Source: Anaerospora hongkongensis
GTDB taxonomy: Bacteria > Bacillota > Negativicutes > Sporomusales > DSM-15969
Reading direction: 5' to 3'
NCBI RefSeq assembly: GCF_004339805.1
Contig: NZ_SLUI01000008.1
Location: 186,001-250,000, forward strand
Length of the DNA: 64,000 nt
In this document: positions 35,719-44,755 of the stretch, in pieces
Layout: each line of letters starts with the position of its first letter
Numbering within the stretch: the stretch's first letter is position 1
Translations under genes and position numbers: made by a program
Notes under the pieces: model-generated
The model's input: only the letters and a program-made list of their open reading frames with translations
What the model was told of the DNA's origin: nothing
The model's database searches: none

Positions 35719-35725
35719 GCTATGA

Positions 35726-36280
35726 TTACCAGTTTCTTGGCACGAAATCAAACACCCAGTGAAGCGTTACAGGGTTTTCCCAGAAGCGGCCTTCAACACC
35801 GGTTTCCTGGTCAACGTGAAGCATGTAGTTTTGCTGCAGTGGGCTGGCAATCGTGAAAACCACATCATAGCTGCCTGCCCCCAGCATTTTAACGTTAGCG
35901 CCATAGTGAGCTCCGTCGCTGGCATTCATCGGCATAAGGTTGCCTTCAATTACTTCGCCGGTACCTTGTTTGGTCATTGTGTAGTGTACAGAAAGATAAG
36001 GAATGAATTCGCCAACACCAAAGCCGGTTTTGTTATCTTCAGTAGCTTTAATATCTGTTTCGAGATGAATATCCGCCTGGTCAGGTGTTAAGCCCATGCC
36101 GGCAGGCTCCATCGTAATCGGCTGGAAGTAGATAGCGGCAACGGTAAAGCCTGCTTCCGTAACTTCCTGTTCATCACCAATCGGATACTCCTGGAAGCCC
36201 GCAGCGAATACCTGCGTTCCCATTACAAACAGTGCCAGCATCATAACCAATGTCATCAGTGCAAATTTTCTTGTTTTCAT
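35726..36280 (-). CDS. P19/Tp34-type periplasmic iron-binding protein
   Basis: A 184-residue secreted protein. The signal peptide (LVMMLALFVMGTQVFA) is followed by the P19/Tp34 fold. Candidate metal ligands are Met in MEPAGMG, His in ADIHLETDI, His in GAHYGANVKM and His in NYMLHVD. The family binds copper and iron in the periplasm and works with FTR1-type permeases. Start ATG 36280 follows AGGAGG. It lies between ftr1 and the DUF2318 gene. Confidence 0.88.
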   Translation of the reverse strand: MKTRKFALMTLVMMLALFVMGTQVFAAGFQEYPIGDEQEVTEAGFTVAAIYFQPITMEPAGMGLTPDQADIHLETDIKATEDNKTGFGVGEFIPYLSVHYTMTKQGTGEVIEGNLMPMNASDGAHYGANVKMLGAGSYDVVFTIASPLQQNYMLHVDQETGVEGRFWENPVTLHWVFDFVPRNW

Positions 36281-36392
36281 TATGTAGTAGCCTCCTAAAT
36301 ATGTTTTATTTATTTTTACAGCAGCTAAAAATAGAACAACCTCATCCCGTTTGCTGTTTGCTACAAGCCTTTTGATCTATCGCCTTTGTGCA

Positions 36393-37589
36393 TTATGCTG
36401 CAGCTTCAGGAGCCGATTGACGGCGGCGTCTAACCATCACCCCCCCTATCGCCAGAAGCACAAGCGCAATTTGCGGCAAAAGAGTCTCCCAGGTAGGATA
36501 AATCCCTAAAAGGTCAATAGCCTCCATGCCCGGTATCAGCGTTACACCGACAACTCCGCCTGCCTGCAGCTTATTAACTCCGCTGCCTGCAAAGCTTACC
36601 GCCAGACAATACATAAAAATACTTGTTCCCAGGAAAAACGGTTTCAGCGGTATTTTCATACTGCCATAATGAATCACTCCGTAAATTATAGCCAAAGCCA
36701 CACAACCTGCACCAAATCCCATCCACACGGCATCAATATGTGCTCCCACGTCACTTAGTAAAGCTTGATAAAACAGGACAACTTCCGCCCCTTCCCGGTA
36801 CACTGCCAAAAAAGCGGCTAAACCAAGAGATAAGGCATTACCGCCACTTACGGAATGCTGAACCTTTCCTTCAATATAACTCTGCCAGGCTTTTGTGTCG
36901 GCTTTGCTGATCATCCAGCGGCATACGGATAAAAGAACAACCACGGCAATCAGTACGGTTACGCCTTCCATGATTTCCTGATTGGCTCCGCCAATATTAA
37001 AAATTTGATTAATTGCAATCGCTGTCAGCAGACTTGCCAAAACTGCCAGGAAAGAGCCGTAATATACCACCGTCGTTTTGCTGCCATTACCTGACTTATT
37101 CAAGTAGGCCGTAATTGCACCGATAACCAGGATTGCTTCAAAACCTTCACGCACCAGGATTAGAAACGTCGGCCAAAAAACTTCAGCGGGACCTTGCTGC
37201 TTGCCTGTACCACCCAATTTAACAGCATCTTCACGCAGCATACCGACTAGTTCATCCATTTCTTTCTTTATTTCAGCCTCAGGTGCACCATTCGTCATTA
37301 ACTTCTTAATAACACTGAATTTATATTCTTCCGTGCTGCCCCGGCGTCCGGAAATGGTTGAACTAACAGTAAGCTCCATACCTTCTTTTTCATAAACACC
37401 GTAATAAGCATCATTAACCAGTTTTTTCGCTTTATCTAGATTTCCTTGCTTATAAGCATCCAGTGACTGGGTCATGGTTTTTTCGATTTTATCGACAACC
37501 TTTCCCCACGACGCTGCAGCAAAACCTGTATGTTGCGCAGCAAACATGAAAACAAGCGGCATTAGCAAAATAAGCAGTATTTTACGCAT
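36393..37589 (-). CDS. FTR1-family iron permease
   Basis: A 398-residue protein. A signal sequence and a periplasmic helical domain (residues 20-140) precede seven membrane helices. The two iron-transport motifs REGFE (LVREGFEAILV) and REGAE (VYREGAEVVLF) are intact. ATG 37589 follows GGAGGTGA; the frame is open further upstream but without a ribosome binding site. It is the first gene of the iron-uptake operon, behind a Fur-like box and a canonical promoter. It resembles FetM/EfeU-type permeases with an N-terminal periplasmic extension. Confidence 0.9.
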   Translation of the reverse strand: MRKILLILLMPLVFMFAAQHTGFAAASWGKVVDKIEKTMTQSLDAYKQGNLDKAKKLVNDAYYGVYEKEGMELTVSSTISGRRGSTEEYKFSVIKKLMTNGAPEAEIKKEMDELVGMLREDAVKLGGTGKQQGPAEVFWPTFLILVREGFEAILVIGAITAYLNKSGNGSKTTVVYYGSFLAVLASLLTAIAINQIFNIGGANQEIMEGVTVLIAVVVLLSVCRWMISKADTKAWQSYIEGKVQHSVSGGNALSLGLAAFLAVYREGAEVVLFYQALLSDVGAHIDAVWMGFGAGCVALAIIYGVIHYGSMKIPLKPFFLGTSIFMYCLAVSFAGSGVNKLQAGGVVGVTLIPGMEAIDLLGIYPTWETLLPQIALVLLAIGGVMVRRRRQSAPEAAA

Positions 37590-37636
37590 ATATTCACCTC
37601 CTTTCCCTAATCCGCGCAGTTTGTTTTTAATGGTAA

Positions 37637-37651
37637 TAGTAATCATTCTCA
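37637..37651. promoter_or_regulatory. Fur-like box upstream of FTR1 operon
   Basis: On the minus strand TGAGAATGATTACTA matches the 7-1-7 Fur consensus TGATAATNATTATCA at 11 of 14 fixed positions. It lies about 50 bases upstream of the FTR1 start. Confidence 0.7.
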
Positions 37652-37717
37652 TTGGCAAGCGGTAAAAAAGGCAGGTTTCCGTAACCCGCTTCATGATCAA
37701 TAACGTATTCTATAGAG

Positions 37718-37746
37718 AATATAACTCCGTTTTCTGCTTGTGTCAA
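37718..37746 (-). promoter_or_regulatory. Promoter of FTR1 iron-uptake operon
   Basis: Minus-strand TTGACA (37746-37741), a 17-base spacer and TATATT (37723-37718). Predicted transcription starts about 60 bases upstream of the Fur-like box. Confidence 0.65.
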
Positions 37747-37820
37747 GAAAAAAATGGAAAAGCGGTAGCAATTCTCATTATCAAGTATTTACTATTTCTC
37801 CCGTATTTCAATCATAATAT

Positions 37821-37858
37821 AAAAAAGCTTTCCGGATATATATCCGGAAAGCTTTTTT
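37821..37858. terminator. Bidirectional terminator after the tRNA cluster
   Basis: A perfect palindrome with AAAGCTTTCCGGATA-type arms, flanked by A6 and T6 runs. It ends the tRNA transcript on the minus strand. Confidence 0.85.
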
Positions 37859-37862
37859 TCAA

Positions 37863-37938
37863 TGGTGACCCACGATGGACTCGAACCATCGACACCCTGA
37901 TTAAAAGTCAGGTGCTCTACCAACTGAGCTAGTAGGTC
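37863..37938 (-). tRNA. tRNA-Lys(TTT)
   Basis: A 76-base tRNA on the minus strand. The acceptor GACCTAC pairs with GTGGGTC (one G-U), the discriminator is A, and CCA is encoded. The anticodon loop CTTTTAA gives TTT; the T-loop is TTCGAGT. Confidence 0.95.
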
Positions 37939-37942
37939 GCAT

Positions 37943-38018
37943 TGGCAGGGGCGGCTGGACTCGAACCAACGCATAACGGAGTCAAAGTCCGTTGCCTTAC
38001 CAACTTGGCGACGCCCCT
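37943..38018 (-). tRNA. tRNA-Gln(TTG)
   Basis: A 76-base tRNA. The acceptor AGGGGCG pairs with CGCCCCT, the discriminator is G and CCA is encoded. The anticodon loop CTTTGAC gives TTG. Four bases separate it from tRNA-Lys. Confidence 0.95.
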
Positions 38019-38031
38019 ACAATATTTTTTT

Positions 38032-38108
38032 TGGGGTGACTGAAGGGGTTCGAACCCTCGAATAACGGAGCCACAATCCGCCGTGTTAACCGCTTCACCA
38101 CAGCCACC
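38032..38108 (-). tRNA. tRNA-His(GTG)
   Basis: A tRNA-His with the extra 5' G at 38108 opposite discriminator C73. The acceptor GTGGCTG pairs with CAGTCAC (one G-U), CCA is encoded, and the anticodon loop TTGTGGC gives GTG. First gene of the His-Gln-Lys transcript. Confidence 0.95.
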
Positions 38109-38150
38109 ATGTTCATTTTGCAGGGAACATTGTCCCTTGCGACAAAATAT

Positions 38151-38179
38151 ATTCTATCACGCTTTCATTCTTATGTCAA
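38151..38179 (-). promoter_or_regulatory. Promoter of the tRNA-His-Gln-Lys cluster
   Basis: Minus-strand TTGACA (38179-38174), a 17-base spacer and TAGAAT (38156-38151), about 45 bases upstream of tRNA-His. Confidence 0.82.
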
Positions 38180-38210
38180 GCACAATTTTTATATTTTGTT
38201 TTTGTGCTGC

Positions 38211-38242
38211 GACGTTGTCTGGCACTTAAGCCAAACAACGTC
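38211..38242. repeat. Inverted repeat downstream of the chemoreceptor gene
   Basis: GACGTTGTCTGGC and GCCAAACAACGTC form a 13-base-pair stem with one G-T pair and a six-base loop. No T-run follows on the minus strand, so it is not a standard terminator for the chemoreceptor gene. Confidence 0.6.
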
Positions 38243-38300
38243 ACGACACTTAAACAGTATAGCAGATCTCTTTAACATAATCAATAGTCATAATTAATTT

Positions 38301-40268
38301 TTAAACATGAAATTTTACAACTGCCTCTTGCAGATCACCTGCAGCTTTCGCCAGACTTGCCGCCGAAGCAGCAATCTCCTGTACAGCTGCATTTTGCTCC
38401 TCACTGGCAGCAGCTACCTGTTCTGCACTGGCAGCATTAATCCGGGCTGCATCTGCAATACCGTGAACAGCCTGATCTACTTCATCGCTGGCCTTCTGCT
38501 GCCGTTCGGCCAGGCTGACAATTGCTTCTACCTGAACATGCATATTCTTAATTGCATCAAAAATCTGCTGGAAAGCGGTACCGGAAGACTGTACGACCTG
38601 GACACCGGCCGCTACCTCTTTACTGCCGCTGTCCATAGCGTTCACAGCAACGGCTGTTTCCTGCTGAATAGCCCCAATGATTGCAGCAATCTCCTTTGCC
38701 GCATCTTGTGATTGTTCGGCCAGTTTACGCACTTCTTCAGCAACAACAGCAAAGCCACGCCCTTGCTCTCCGGCCCGTGCCGCCTCAATGGCAGCATTCA
38801 AAGCCAGCAAATTAGTTTGACCGGCAATATTGGTAATCAGATCAACGATTTGTCCAATCTGACGCGATTTATCGCCAAGTGCATAAATCATTGCAGCCGC
38901 CTGGTCAACCTGCTGTCTGATCTGTTCTATCCGGTCTACGGCATCATGAATCTGCCCTTTACCCCATTCCGCTGCCTGCTCGCTTTTAGAGGAAGCCAGC
39001 GCAACGGCCTGAGCTGCCGCAGTAGTTTCCGACGTATTGGTTACCATACCGGTAATTGCCACGGTAGAATTGCCGGACAGGGCCACTTGGCGGGTAGCAC
39101 CTTCCGATACCTGCTGAATTGCAATTGCCACTTCTTCCGAAGCTTTACCAACTTCGCCTGACGAGGCAGCCAGCTCTTCAGCAGCGGCAGCCACTGAATC
39201 AGCCGTATTCCGGGTCTGAATAATGATTTGCCGGAGCGCAGCTGTCATTTGCTCAAAAGCGACCGCTAAGTTGCGTACCTCAGAAATACCGCCAACGGCA
39301 ACGGATTGCGTTAAATCCCCCTGGGCGACAGCGCGGCTGACATTAACCAGATTTTGTAAAGGCCTGGTTATATTCCTGGCAATATAAAAAGCAGTCAATC
39401 CTGCCGCCACAACTGCCAAAATGACGACTACCAGGACAATCATCGTCGTTGAAATCAACGTTTTGTATGCTTCGCTTACAGGCTGATAAATTACCACTCC
39501 CCAGCCGTACTTGGCAATAGGCGAAAACGAGGCAATGGTATTATCTCCCCGGCTGGATACAGCTTCCATATATCCCGCCTTACCCTGCATAACTTGTTTT
39601 ACATAGTCAAGGGAGGCAAAGCTTTCTTTATTAATTACCCTGTCATTGACCGGATTATAGATAACCGTGCCTTTATTATCAACGATATCTAGATATCCGG
39701 TTTCGCCAATCTTGACTTTTGACACGATATCCGCGAGCGCTTTTAAGCTGATGTCAGCGGCAAAAACCCCGATAACCGCACCGCTTTTATTGCGGATAGG
39801 CGTCGATATCGTTACAGTAGGAGCGTTAGTAAAAGCCGAGATGTAGGTATCCGTGAAATACGTATTGCCTTTTACCGCTTCCAGAAAATAAGGCCTGTCC
39901 CCGCGGTTAGCCAGCTTACCGGAAGTTCTGGCAATTTGCATTCCCGTAGCATCCATCACAAAAAATAATTCGAACTGAGGATTGCGCTGTTGAGCAGCTA
40001 TAATCATATCGGTTACCGAGCCGCCATCCATTGACTGGGTCGTAGGCGAAGCAGCAAGCGCTTCCACCAGGCCTTGCGAATCATCCAGCATACGTTTGAT
40101 CTCACTGCCCAGTTGATTGGCCAGCATGCCGTTATCATGCGCCATATCTTCACGGGCTGATGTAATGTTCATATAAAGGCTTACAACACCGCCTGCGGAA
40201 GCCGGGAGAATAGCAAATAGGATAAATAAGGCAACTAAACGGAATTGTAAACTGGTATTTTTAAACAT
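38301..40268 (-). CDS. Methyl-accepting chemotaxis protein with Cache sensor domain
   Basis: A 655-residue chemoreceptor. It has TM1 (about 10-32), a periplasmic double-Cache domain (about 35-280; [20 protein letters not shown] and [19 protein letters not shown]), TM2 (about 285-307), HAMP, and a cytoplasmic signalling hairpin with the invariant tip [23 protein letters not shown] 40268 follows AGGAG. The ligand is unknown; Cache receptors often sense organic acids or amino acids. Confidence 0.93.
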   Translation of the reverse strand: MFKNTSLQFRLVALFILFAILPASAGGVVSLYMNITSAREDMAHDNGMLANQLGSEIKRMLDDSQGLVEALAASPTTQSMDGGSVTDMIIAAQQRNPQFELFFVMDATGMQIARTSGKLANRGDRPYFLEAVKGNTYFTDTYISAFTNAPTVTISTPIRNKSGAVIGVFAADISLKALADIVSKVKIGETGYLDIVDNKGTVIYNPVNDRVINKESFASLDYVKQVMQGKAGYMEAVSSRGDNTIASFSPIAKYGWGVVIYQPVSEAYKTLISTTMIVLVVVILAVVAAGLTAFYIARNITRPLQNLVNVSRAVAQGDLTQSVAVGGISEVRNLAVAFEQMTAALRQIIIQTRNTADSVAAAAEELAASSGEVGKASEEVAIAIQQVSEGATRQVALSGNSTVAITGMVTNTSETTAAAQAVALASSKSEQAAEWGKGQIHDAVDRIEQIRQQVDQAAAMIYALGDKSRQIGQIVDLITNIAGQTNLLALNAAIEAARAGEQGRGFAVVAEEVRKLAEQSQDAAKEIAAIIGAIQQETAVAVNAMDSGSKEVAAGVQVVQSSGTAFQQIFDAIKNMHVQVEAIVSLAERQQKASDEVDQAVHGIADAARINAASAEQVAAASEEQNAAVQEIAASAASLAKAAGDLQEAVVKFHV

Positions 40269-40358
40269 TTTATCCACTCCTGTATGATTATGGAAGATAG
40301 ATTCGACAATACAAATCATTTTTCCTTTCTATATCCTACAGATCCTAAGGAAATAAAA

Positions 40359-40385
40359 CTCCCCTGCCACGGTAAGGCAAGGGAG
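40359..40385 (-). terminator. Terminator after the C39-like gene
   Basis: Minus-strand CTCCCTTGCC and GGCAGGGGAG arms are followed by TTTTATTTCC. Confidence 0.8.
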
Positions 40386-40404
40386 CTTTCGGCAAACCTC
40401 TGCG

Positions 40405-41034
40405 CTATTTTTCATTGCCTGTGGTCACAAAAGCAAAACCGCCGCCCAGCTTCGATGTAGTCAGCCAAGCATTCAAATCAAAAGACAGCCTGCGCCCGCC
40501 GTCATAACAGGTCACAATATACCGTTGTGCCTGCTCCTCATAAACGAGTGCCGTCACAATAATCCAATGCCAGGTTTCCAGGCATTTCTCCTGTCCTTTG
40601 TCCAAATTCAAAAATGCGATGGGACAATCGGCAGCAAGTCCTTGCTCTAAGAAATCAACAGTCTGAGCGAGAGAACGCCGCCGGGACATACAAACAGGAA
40701 CACTGAACCGGTGGCACGACCAGGCTAAATGGTGATGCCGCAAAAAAGCAGCCACTCCCCTGCAAAATTTTTTAGTGCTGCTCAGTCCCAGCCAGCCGGG
40801 TGTGACGAAGTCCCAAATTGCTTCAAGCGCTTCTGTTATAGCAGGGATCGTGTTATCCGTATAAGGCAGCGATCCCATTTCCCGTCTGTTTAAATACAAT
40901 AGCAGCATGGTGGCTGCGGTCGGCCCGCAGCCGCTTGCGCGCTTTCTGCGGGTACTGTACCAGCTTTGACTGTACCCGTATCCGGTTTCCTGCCCGTATT
41001 TCACTTGCAGCCATTCAGGATGTCTGATCTCCAT
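40405..41034 (-). CDS. Papain-like (peptidase C39-like) protein
   Basis: A 209-residue protein. The motif SGCGPTAATMLL carries a likely catalytic Cys. A His in ETWHWIIVTALV and an Asp in VTCYDGGRR fit the Cys-His-Asp order of C39-like papain folds. There is no signal peptide or ABC domain. ATG 41034 is preferred over GTG 41049, with GAGG nine bases upstream. It stands alone between terminators, so substrate and role are unknown. Confidence 0.6.
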   Translation of the reverse strand: MEIRHPEWLQVKYGQETGYGYSQSWYSTRRKRASGCGPTAATMLLLYLNRREMGSLPYTDNTIPAITEALEAIWDFVTPGWLGLSSTKKFCRGVAAFLRHHHLAWSCHRFSVPVCMSRRRSLAQTVDFLEQGLAADCPIAFLNLDKGQEKCLETWHWIIVTALVYEEQAQRYIVTCYDGGRRLSFDLNAWLTTSKLGGGFAFVTTGNEK

Positions 41035-41110
41035 ATTCGTTATCCTCACTTCGCCGAATCACCTGATCTTTAGTTTACACATGAAGTAGTATTCTCCTGC
41101 CATTGCAAAA

Positions 41111-41144
41111 AAACCCCGGCCTGCCGATTAAGCAGCCGGGGTTT
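41111..41144 (-). terminator. hcp terminator
   Basis: AAACCCCGGCTGC and its near-complement form a strong stem, followed by T7 on the minus strand. Confidence 0.88.
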
Positions 41145-41149
41145 CTTCG

Positions 41150-42793
41150 TTAGCTCATGAACATTTTAAGATCATCTTGTGGATTGGTAATGCCGCCAAT
41201 GCCGAAGGTTTCAACAAGTACCTTCACTACATTCGGTGAAAGGAAACCAGGCAGGGTTGGTCCAAGATGAATATCCTTCACGCCAAGGTATAACAGCGCT
41301 AACAGTACGATAACGGCTTTTTGCTCATACCAGGCAATGTTGTAGGATATAGGCAGCTCATTCACATCATTCAGCCCAAATACTTCTTTCAGTTTTAATG
41401 CAATTACAGCTAAGGAGTACGAATCGTTGCATTGTCCGGCATCCAATACGCGGGGAATACCGCCAATATCGCCCAGCGGCAGTTTGTTGTAACGGTATTT
41501 GGCACATCCGGCAGTGAGGATAACGGTGTCTTGCGGCAATGCTGTGGCAAACTCCGCATAGTAATCCCGGCTCTTCATACGGCCATCGCAGCCAGCCATA
41601 ACAAAGAAACGTTTAATGGCCCCGCTTTTCACAGCATCCACCACTTTATCGGCAAGTGCTAATACTTGATTGTGCGCAAATCCACCAATGATCTCGCCCT
41701 GTTCCAGTTCCTGAGGAGACGGACATTGTTTGGCGTGGGCAATAATCGCGGAAAAATCTTTCGGTTTGCCGTCCACCCGTTCGCCAATTTGTTTTAAGCC
41801 TTCAAAGCCGACTACACCGGTAACATACACGCGGTCTTTATAGCTGGCCTTTGGCGGTACCAGGCAGTTAGTAGTCATCAAAATCGGCCCGTTGAAGGTT
41901 TCAAATTCTTTATCCTGCAGCCACCAGGCATTACCATAGTTTCCGGCAAAGTGATCATATTTTTTAAAGGCCGGATAGTAGTGTGCCGGCAGCATTTCAC
42001 CATGAGTATATACATCGACGCCGGTACCTTGGGTTTGCTCCAGCAGTTCCTCGAGGTCTTTCAGGTCATGACCGCTGATGAGAATAGCCGGGTTGCTTCT
42101 AACGCCAATACTTACTTTCGTTATTTCCGGATTGCCATAAGTGGTGGTATTCGCTTTATCAAGCAATGCCATTACATCAACGCCGTACTTACCGCATTCC
42201 ATAACCAAGGCTACCAATTCATCCGCACTCAGAGTATCATCGGTTGTAGCAACCAATGCTTTTTGCATAAAGGCAAAGATGCCATCCTCTTTATAACCGA
42301 GAGTAAAAGCATGCTCGGCATAAGCAGCCATGCCTTTAACACCATAGATAAGCAGTTCGCGCAGGGAACGAACATCTTCGTTTTCCGTGGCTAAAATACC
42401 GATGGTCACTGCCTTTTCTTCAAAAGCTGCAGTATGATCAGCAAACCACGTCGCGCTGTCATGCGAAGCTTGTACCGTTATACCTGCTTCAGCCAAAGCA
42501 GCTTTTACTTCTTCCCGTATAACAAGTGCCTGTTTTATAAGTGCAACAAAGTATTCTTTATCAAAGTTAGCATTGGTTATGGTGGCAAACAGCCCTTCCA
42601 TAATGAATTTATCGGCCTTCGCAGTAGCTATTCCTGCCTGGCGGGCTTGCAGAGCAAAAGTCGAAATTCCTTTCAGAGCGTAAATCAATAAATCCTGCAA
42701 ATTGGCAACGTCCGCTGTTTTTCCACAGACGCCGCGTATGGTACAGCCAGTTCCTTTGGCTGTCTCTTGACATTGATAACAAAACATTGACAT
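41150..42793 (-). CDS. hcp: Hybrid cluster protein (hydroxylamine/NO reductase)
   Basis: A 547-residue class I hybrid cluster protein. The N-terminal Cys motif C-x2-C-x8-C-x5-C (CYQC, then CTIRGVC) binds the cubane cluster. Hybrid cluster ligands fall in [20 protein letters not shown] and DAGQCND. The family reduces NO to N2O or hydroxylamine to ammonia and protects anaerobes from nitrosative stress. Start ATG 42793 has GGAGGAG upstream. The promoter carries a CRP/FNR-type palindrome centred near -41. Confidence 0.95.
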   Translation of the reverse strand: MSMFCYQCQETAKGTGCTIRGVCGKTADVANLQDLLIYALKGISTFALQARQAGIATAKADKFIMEGLFATITNANFDKEYFVALIKQALVIREEVKAALAEAGITVQASHDSATWFADHTAAFEEKAVTIGILATENEDVRSLRELLIYGVKGMAAYAEHAFTLGYKEDGIFAFMQKALVATTDDTLSADELVALVMECGKYGVDVMALLDKANTTTYGNPEITKVSIGVRSNPAILISGHDLKDLEELLEQTQGTGVDVYTHGEMLPAHYYPAFKKYDHFAGNYGNAWWLQDKEFETFNGPILMTTNCLVPPKASYKDRVYVTGVVGFEGLKQIGERVDGKPKDFSAIIAHAKQCPSPQELEQGEIIGGFAHNQVLALADKVVDAVKSGAIKRFFVMAGCDGRMKSRDYYAEFATALPQDTVILTAGCAKYRYNKLPLGDIGGIPRVLDAGQCNDSYSLAVIALKLKEVFGLNDVNELPISYNIAWYEQKAVIVLLALLYLGVKDIHLGPTLPGFLSPNVVKVLVETFGIGGITNPQDDLKMFMS

Positions 42794-42856
42794 TGTATCT
42801 CCTCCATAATCAATAAATAATCGAAACTTACTGGATTTGCTTTCCTCTGTTCTTAT

Positions 42857-42896
42857 CTTATAGCATTTGCCAGGTGACTTCCGTGATTTAAATCAC
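42857..42896 (-). promoter_or_regulatory. hcp promoter with CRP/FNR-type site
   Basis: A perfect palindrome GTGATTTAAATCAC (42883-42896) lies upstream of a -10 element TATAAG (42862-42857). The implied start near 42849 puts the site close to -41, the class II activator position. HcpR or FNR-like regulators bind sites of this form. Confidence 0.7.
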
Positions 42897-42937
42897 TTTT
42901 TCCAAAAATAATAGACCGTTTTACTCAGAACGTACAA

Positions 42938-42965
42938 CGGGAGCTAGTCAAAAGACTAACTCCCG
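42938..42965. terminator. Hairpin after the siroheme reductase operon
   Basis: CGGGAGTTAGTC and its near-complement pair around a short loop downstream of 43005. The T-run on the minus strand is weak. Confidence 0.55.
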
Positions 42966-43004
42966 CTACATAGACAATCTTCATGTTTCTAGGTTCAGTA
43001 TTAA

Positions 43005-43679
43005 TTAATTGGCCCGGCTGACAATTTCATACCGATTGACACTGTCACCAGCCAGCCGGTCCTGTACCTGCCGGAAACCATACGCTGCATTCGCTCCCCT
43101 GACAAAGCCGCTAAGCCATTTCCGGTAAAAGCCAGTCATCAGCCCGGCATCAGCCCCAACCCGCTTCCAGTTCTGCTCCTGCAGCCAGGCGCCGGTTTCC
43201 CAAATTACACGTTCCGCTTCTGATGTCACAACCATATCAGCCTGATCGCAAGGCATGCCGTTGAGATAATAATCGTTCAGCGCCTTATAGATGCCAGGAG
43301 CGGTGGTTAAATCGTATTTGGCCTGCCGGCCCGCATCTTTACCGGCTTGTTCGCCTTGTTCCTCAAAGGCTTGTTCGATAATATCCTGGGCAGTACCACC
43401 GCAGGTATCAAGCAGTTCCTTAATAAAAGCTGCTTCCCTGGATTCTACGACATTGATTTGCCGCTGCAGCCAGCCATGAATGTTATCATGATTAATCAAC
43501 TCACTGAGATCAACCTCTGGCAGCGGTTGACCGTACATTTGCCAAACTTGGTCGCGCAGTTCTTCAGCGGTTGCGCCGCACATTTCAGCAGCTTTATTGT
43601 AAACAGCCTCTTCCCGCTTGCTGACCAACCGAATCTTCCCATACAGCCAGTAATGAATCGGTCCAATAAACGCACTCAT
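43005..43679 (-). CDS. Protein of unknown function paired with siroheme reductase-like gene
   Basis: A 224-residue, mostly helical, soluble protein with no signal peptide and no recognised domain. Two stretches are similar to each other: REEAVYNKAAEMCGATAEEL (residues 22-41) and REAAFIKELLDTCGGTAQDI (about 81-100). Each has a Cys-Gly before Thr-Ala, suggesting an internal duplication. It begins six bases after the siroheme reductase-like gene and shares its promoter. Redox partner or assembly factor are possible but unproven. Confidence 0.6.
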   Translation of the reverse strand: MSAFIGPIHYWLYGKIRLVSKREEAVYNKAAEMCGATAEELRDQVWQMYGQPLPEVDLSELINHDNIHGWLQRQINVVESREAAFIKELLDTCGGTAQDIIEQAFEEQGEQAGKDAGRQAKYDLTTAPGIYKALNDYYLNGMPCDQADMVVTSEAERVIWETGAWLQEQNWKRVGADAGLMTGFYRKWLSGFVRGANAAYGFRQVQDRLAGDSVNRYEIVSRAN

Positions 43680-43685
43680 TCGGGA

Positions 43686-44645
43686 TCACTCCTTAAATAC
43701 AATTTTATTTAATGCTGTAATAAGCTCCTGTACATCGATTCCATGAATCTCTGCTGCTTTTTCTAAGGCCTCACCAGTAGCCGAAGGACAGCCCAGGCAG
43801 CCCATGCCAAATTCCCGCAGCACTGGAATGGTCTGAGGATATACGCGGATAATATCTGCAATGACACTCGCCGCAGATATCCGGTCGCCAAACACCAGGT
43901 TGCCTTCCGTTAAACCACCTGGTATGGGCACAATCTGCTCCCCAGCTGACAATGGCTTGGCCGGAGCCTCAGAAACAGCACGGTTATGAAACTCTGCCAA
44001 CACATCACTTTGAAATTTTTCAAAACCAATCCGGTCAATAAACTGACCCACCCGCTCAATATCCGCATTCTTTTGGTAATACCTGACAACAATGTCAATA
44101 ATCCGCAGTGTATCATCATAATCTAGACCGGCAATCAGTTTATCGGCAAGCCTTGGATGAGAACCGGCACTGCCGCCCACATAAACATCCCAGCCTTCAT
44201 CCGTACCGATAACACCGACATCTTTGATAACAGATTCCGCACAGGAGTTTGGACAGCCGGAAACCCCCATTTTCATTCGTGACGGCATTTCCTTCTTAAT
44301 GTAACGTTTGTCTAACTCCAGCCCCAGCTTGATGCTGTCCTGCTTGCCCCGCTTACAGAAAGCAATTCCCGGACAAATCTTGACGCTGCGGACGCAGTTG
44401 GCAAATCCCATAGCGGGCTGCATTCCCAGCTCCTGCCAAATTTCTTCAATATCTTCCGCTTTTAAGCCTGTAATCATAATACGCTGCGCGGAGGTCAGCT
44501 TCAGTATTCCGTTATACTTTCTTGCAACATGAGCATATTTTTCCAGCACATCAGGTTTGATAAAACCGCCTGGTAAGTGCGGAGTTATTGCATATGTTTT
44601 TTTACCATTATGTATCTTTTGTAAATTGGCACCTTTCGGTAACAT
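43686..44645 (-). CDS. Siroheme nitrite/sulfite reductase-like protein with C-terminal DUF1858 domain
   Basis: A 319-residue protein. A short siroheme/[4Fe-4S] reductase half (residues 1-205) has the cluster cysteines in NCVRSVKIC and GVSGCPNSC. A DUF1858 domain (about 250-319; SAASVIADIIRVYP and GMGCLGCPSATGE) is fused at the C-terminus. ATG 44645 lies nine bases after AAGGAGG; ATG 44651 is only three bases away from it. The enzyme is much smaller than assimilatory reductases (about 500-570 residues). It may reduce nitrite, sulfite or another small anion. It shares its regulatory site type with hcp. Confidence 0.8.
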   Translation of the reverse strand: MLPKGANLQKIHNGKKTYAITPHLPGGFIKPDVLEKYAHVARKYNGILKLTSAQRIMITGLKAEDIEEIWQELGMQPAMGFANCVRSVKICPGIAFCKRGKQDSIKLGLELDKRYIKKEMPSRMKMGVSGCPNSCAESVIKDVGVIGTDEGWDVYVGGSAGSHPRLADKLIAGLDYDDTLRIIDIVVRYYQKNADIERVGQFIDRIGFEKFQSDVLAEFHNRAVSEAPAKPLSAGEQIVPIPGGLTEGNLVFGDRISAASVIADIIRVYPQTIPVLREFGMGCLGCPSATGEALEKAAEIHGIDVQELITALNKIVFKE

Positions 44646-44687
44646 GGCCATCTGCCTCCTTAGTCTCTCTATCAACTCGCTACCTAT

Positions 44688-44729
44688 ATATTACCCTTAT
44701 TTCGCATGCCTTACTTTGATCTAAATCAC
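44688..44729 (-). promoter_or_regulatory. Promoter of siroheme reductase operon with CRP/FNR-type site
   Basis: The minus-strand core GATTTAGATC in GTGATTTAGATCAAA (about 44715-44729) is centred at 44722.5. A -10 element TAATAT lies at 44693-44688. The implied start near 44681 places the site at about -41.5. Confidence 0.68.
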
Positions 44730-44755
44730 AAAATAAGGTGTTTTTTATTTTAAAT

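Noticed and set aside
37863..37940. Acceptor-stem mismatch in tRNA-Lys
   Set aside because: It came from placing the 5' end two bases too early. Starting at 37938 gives a fully paired acceptor with one G-U and an encoded CCA.
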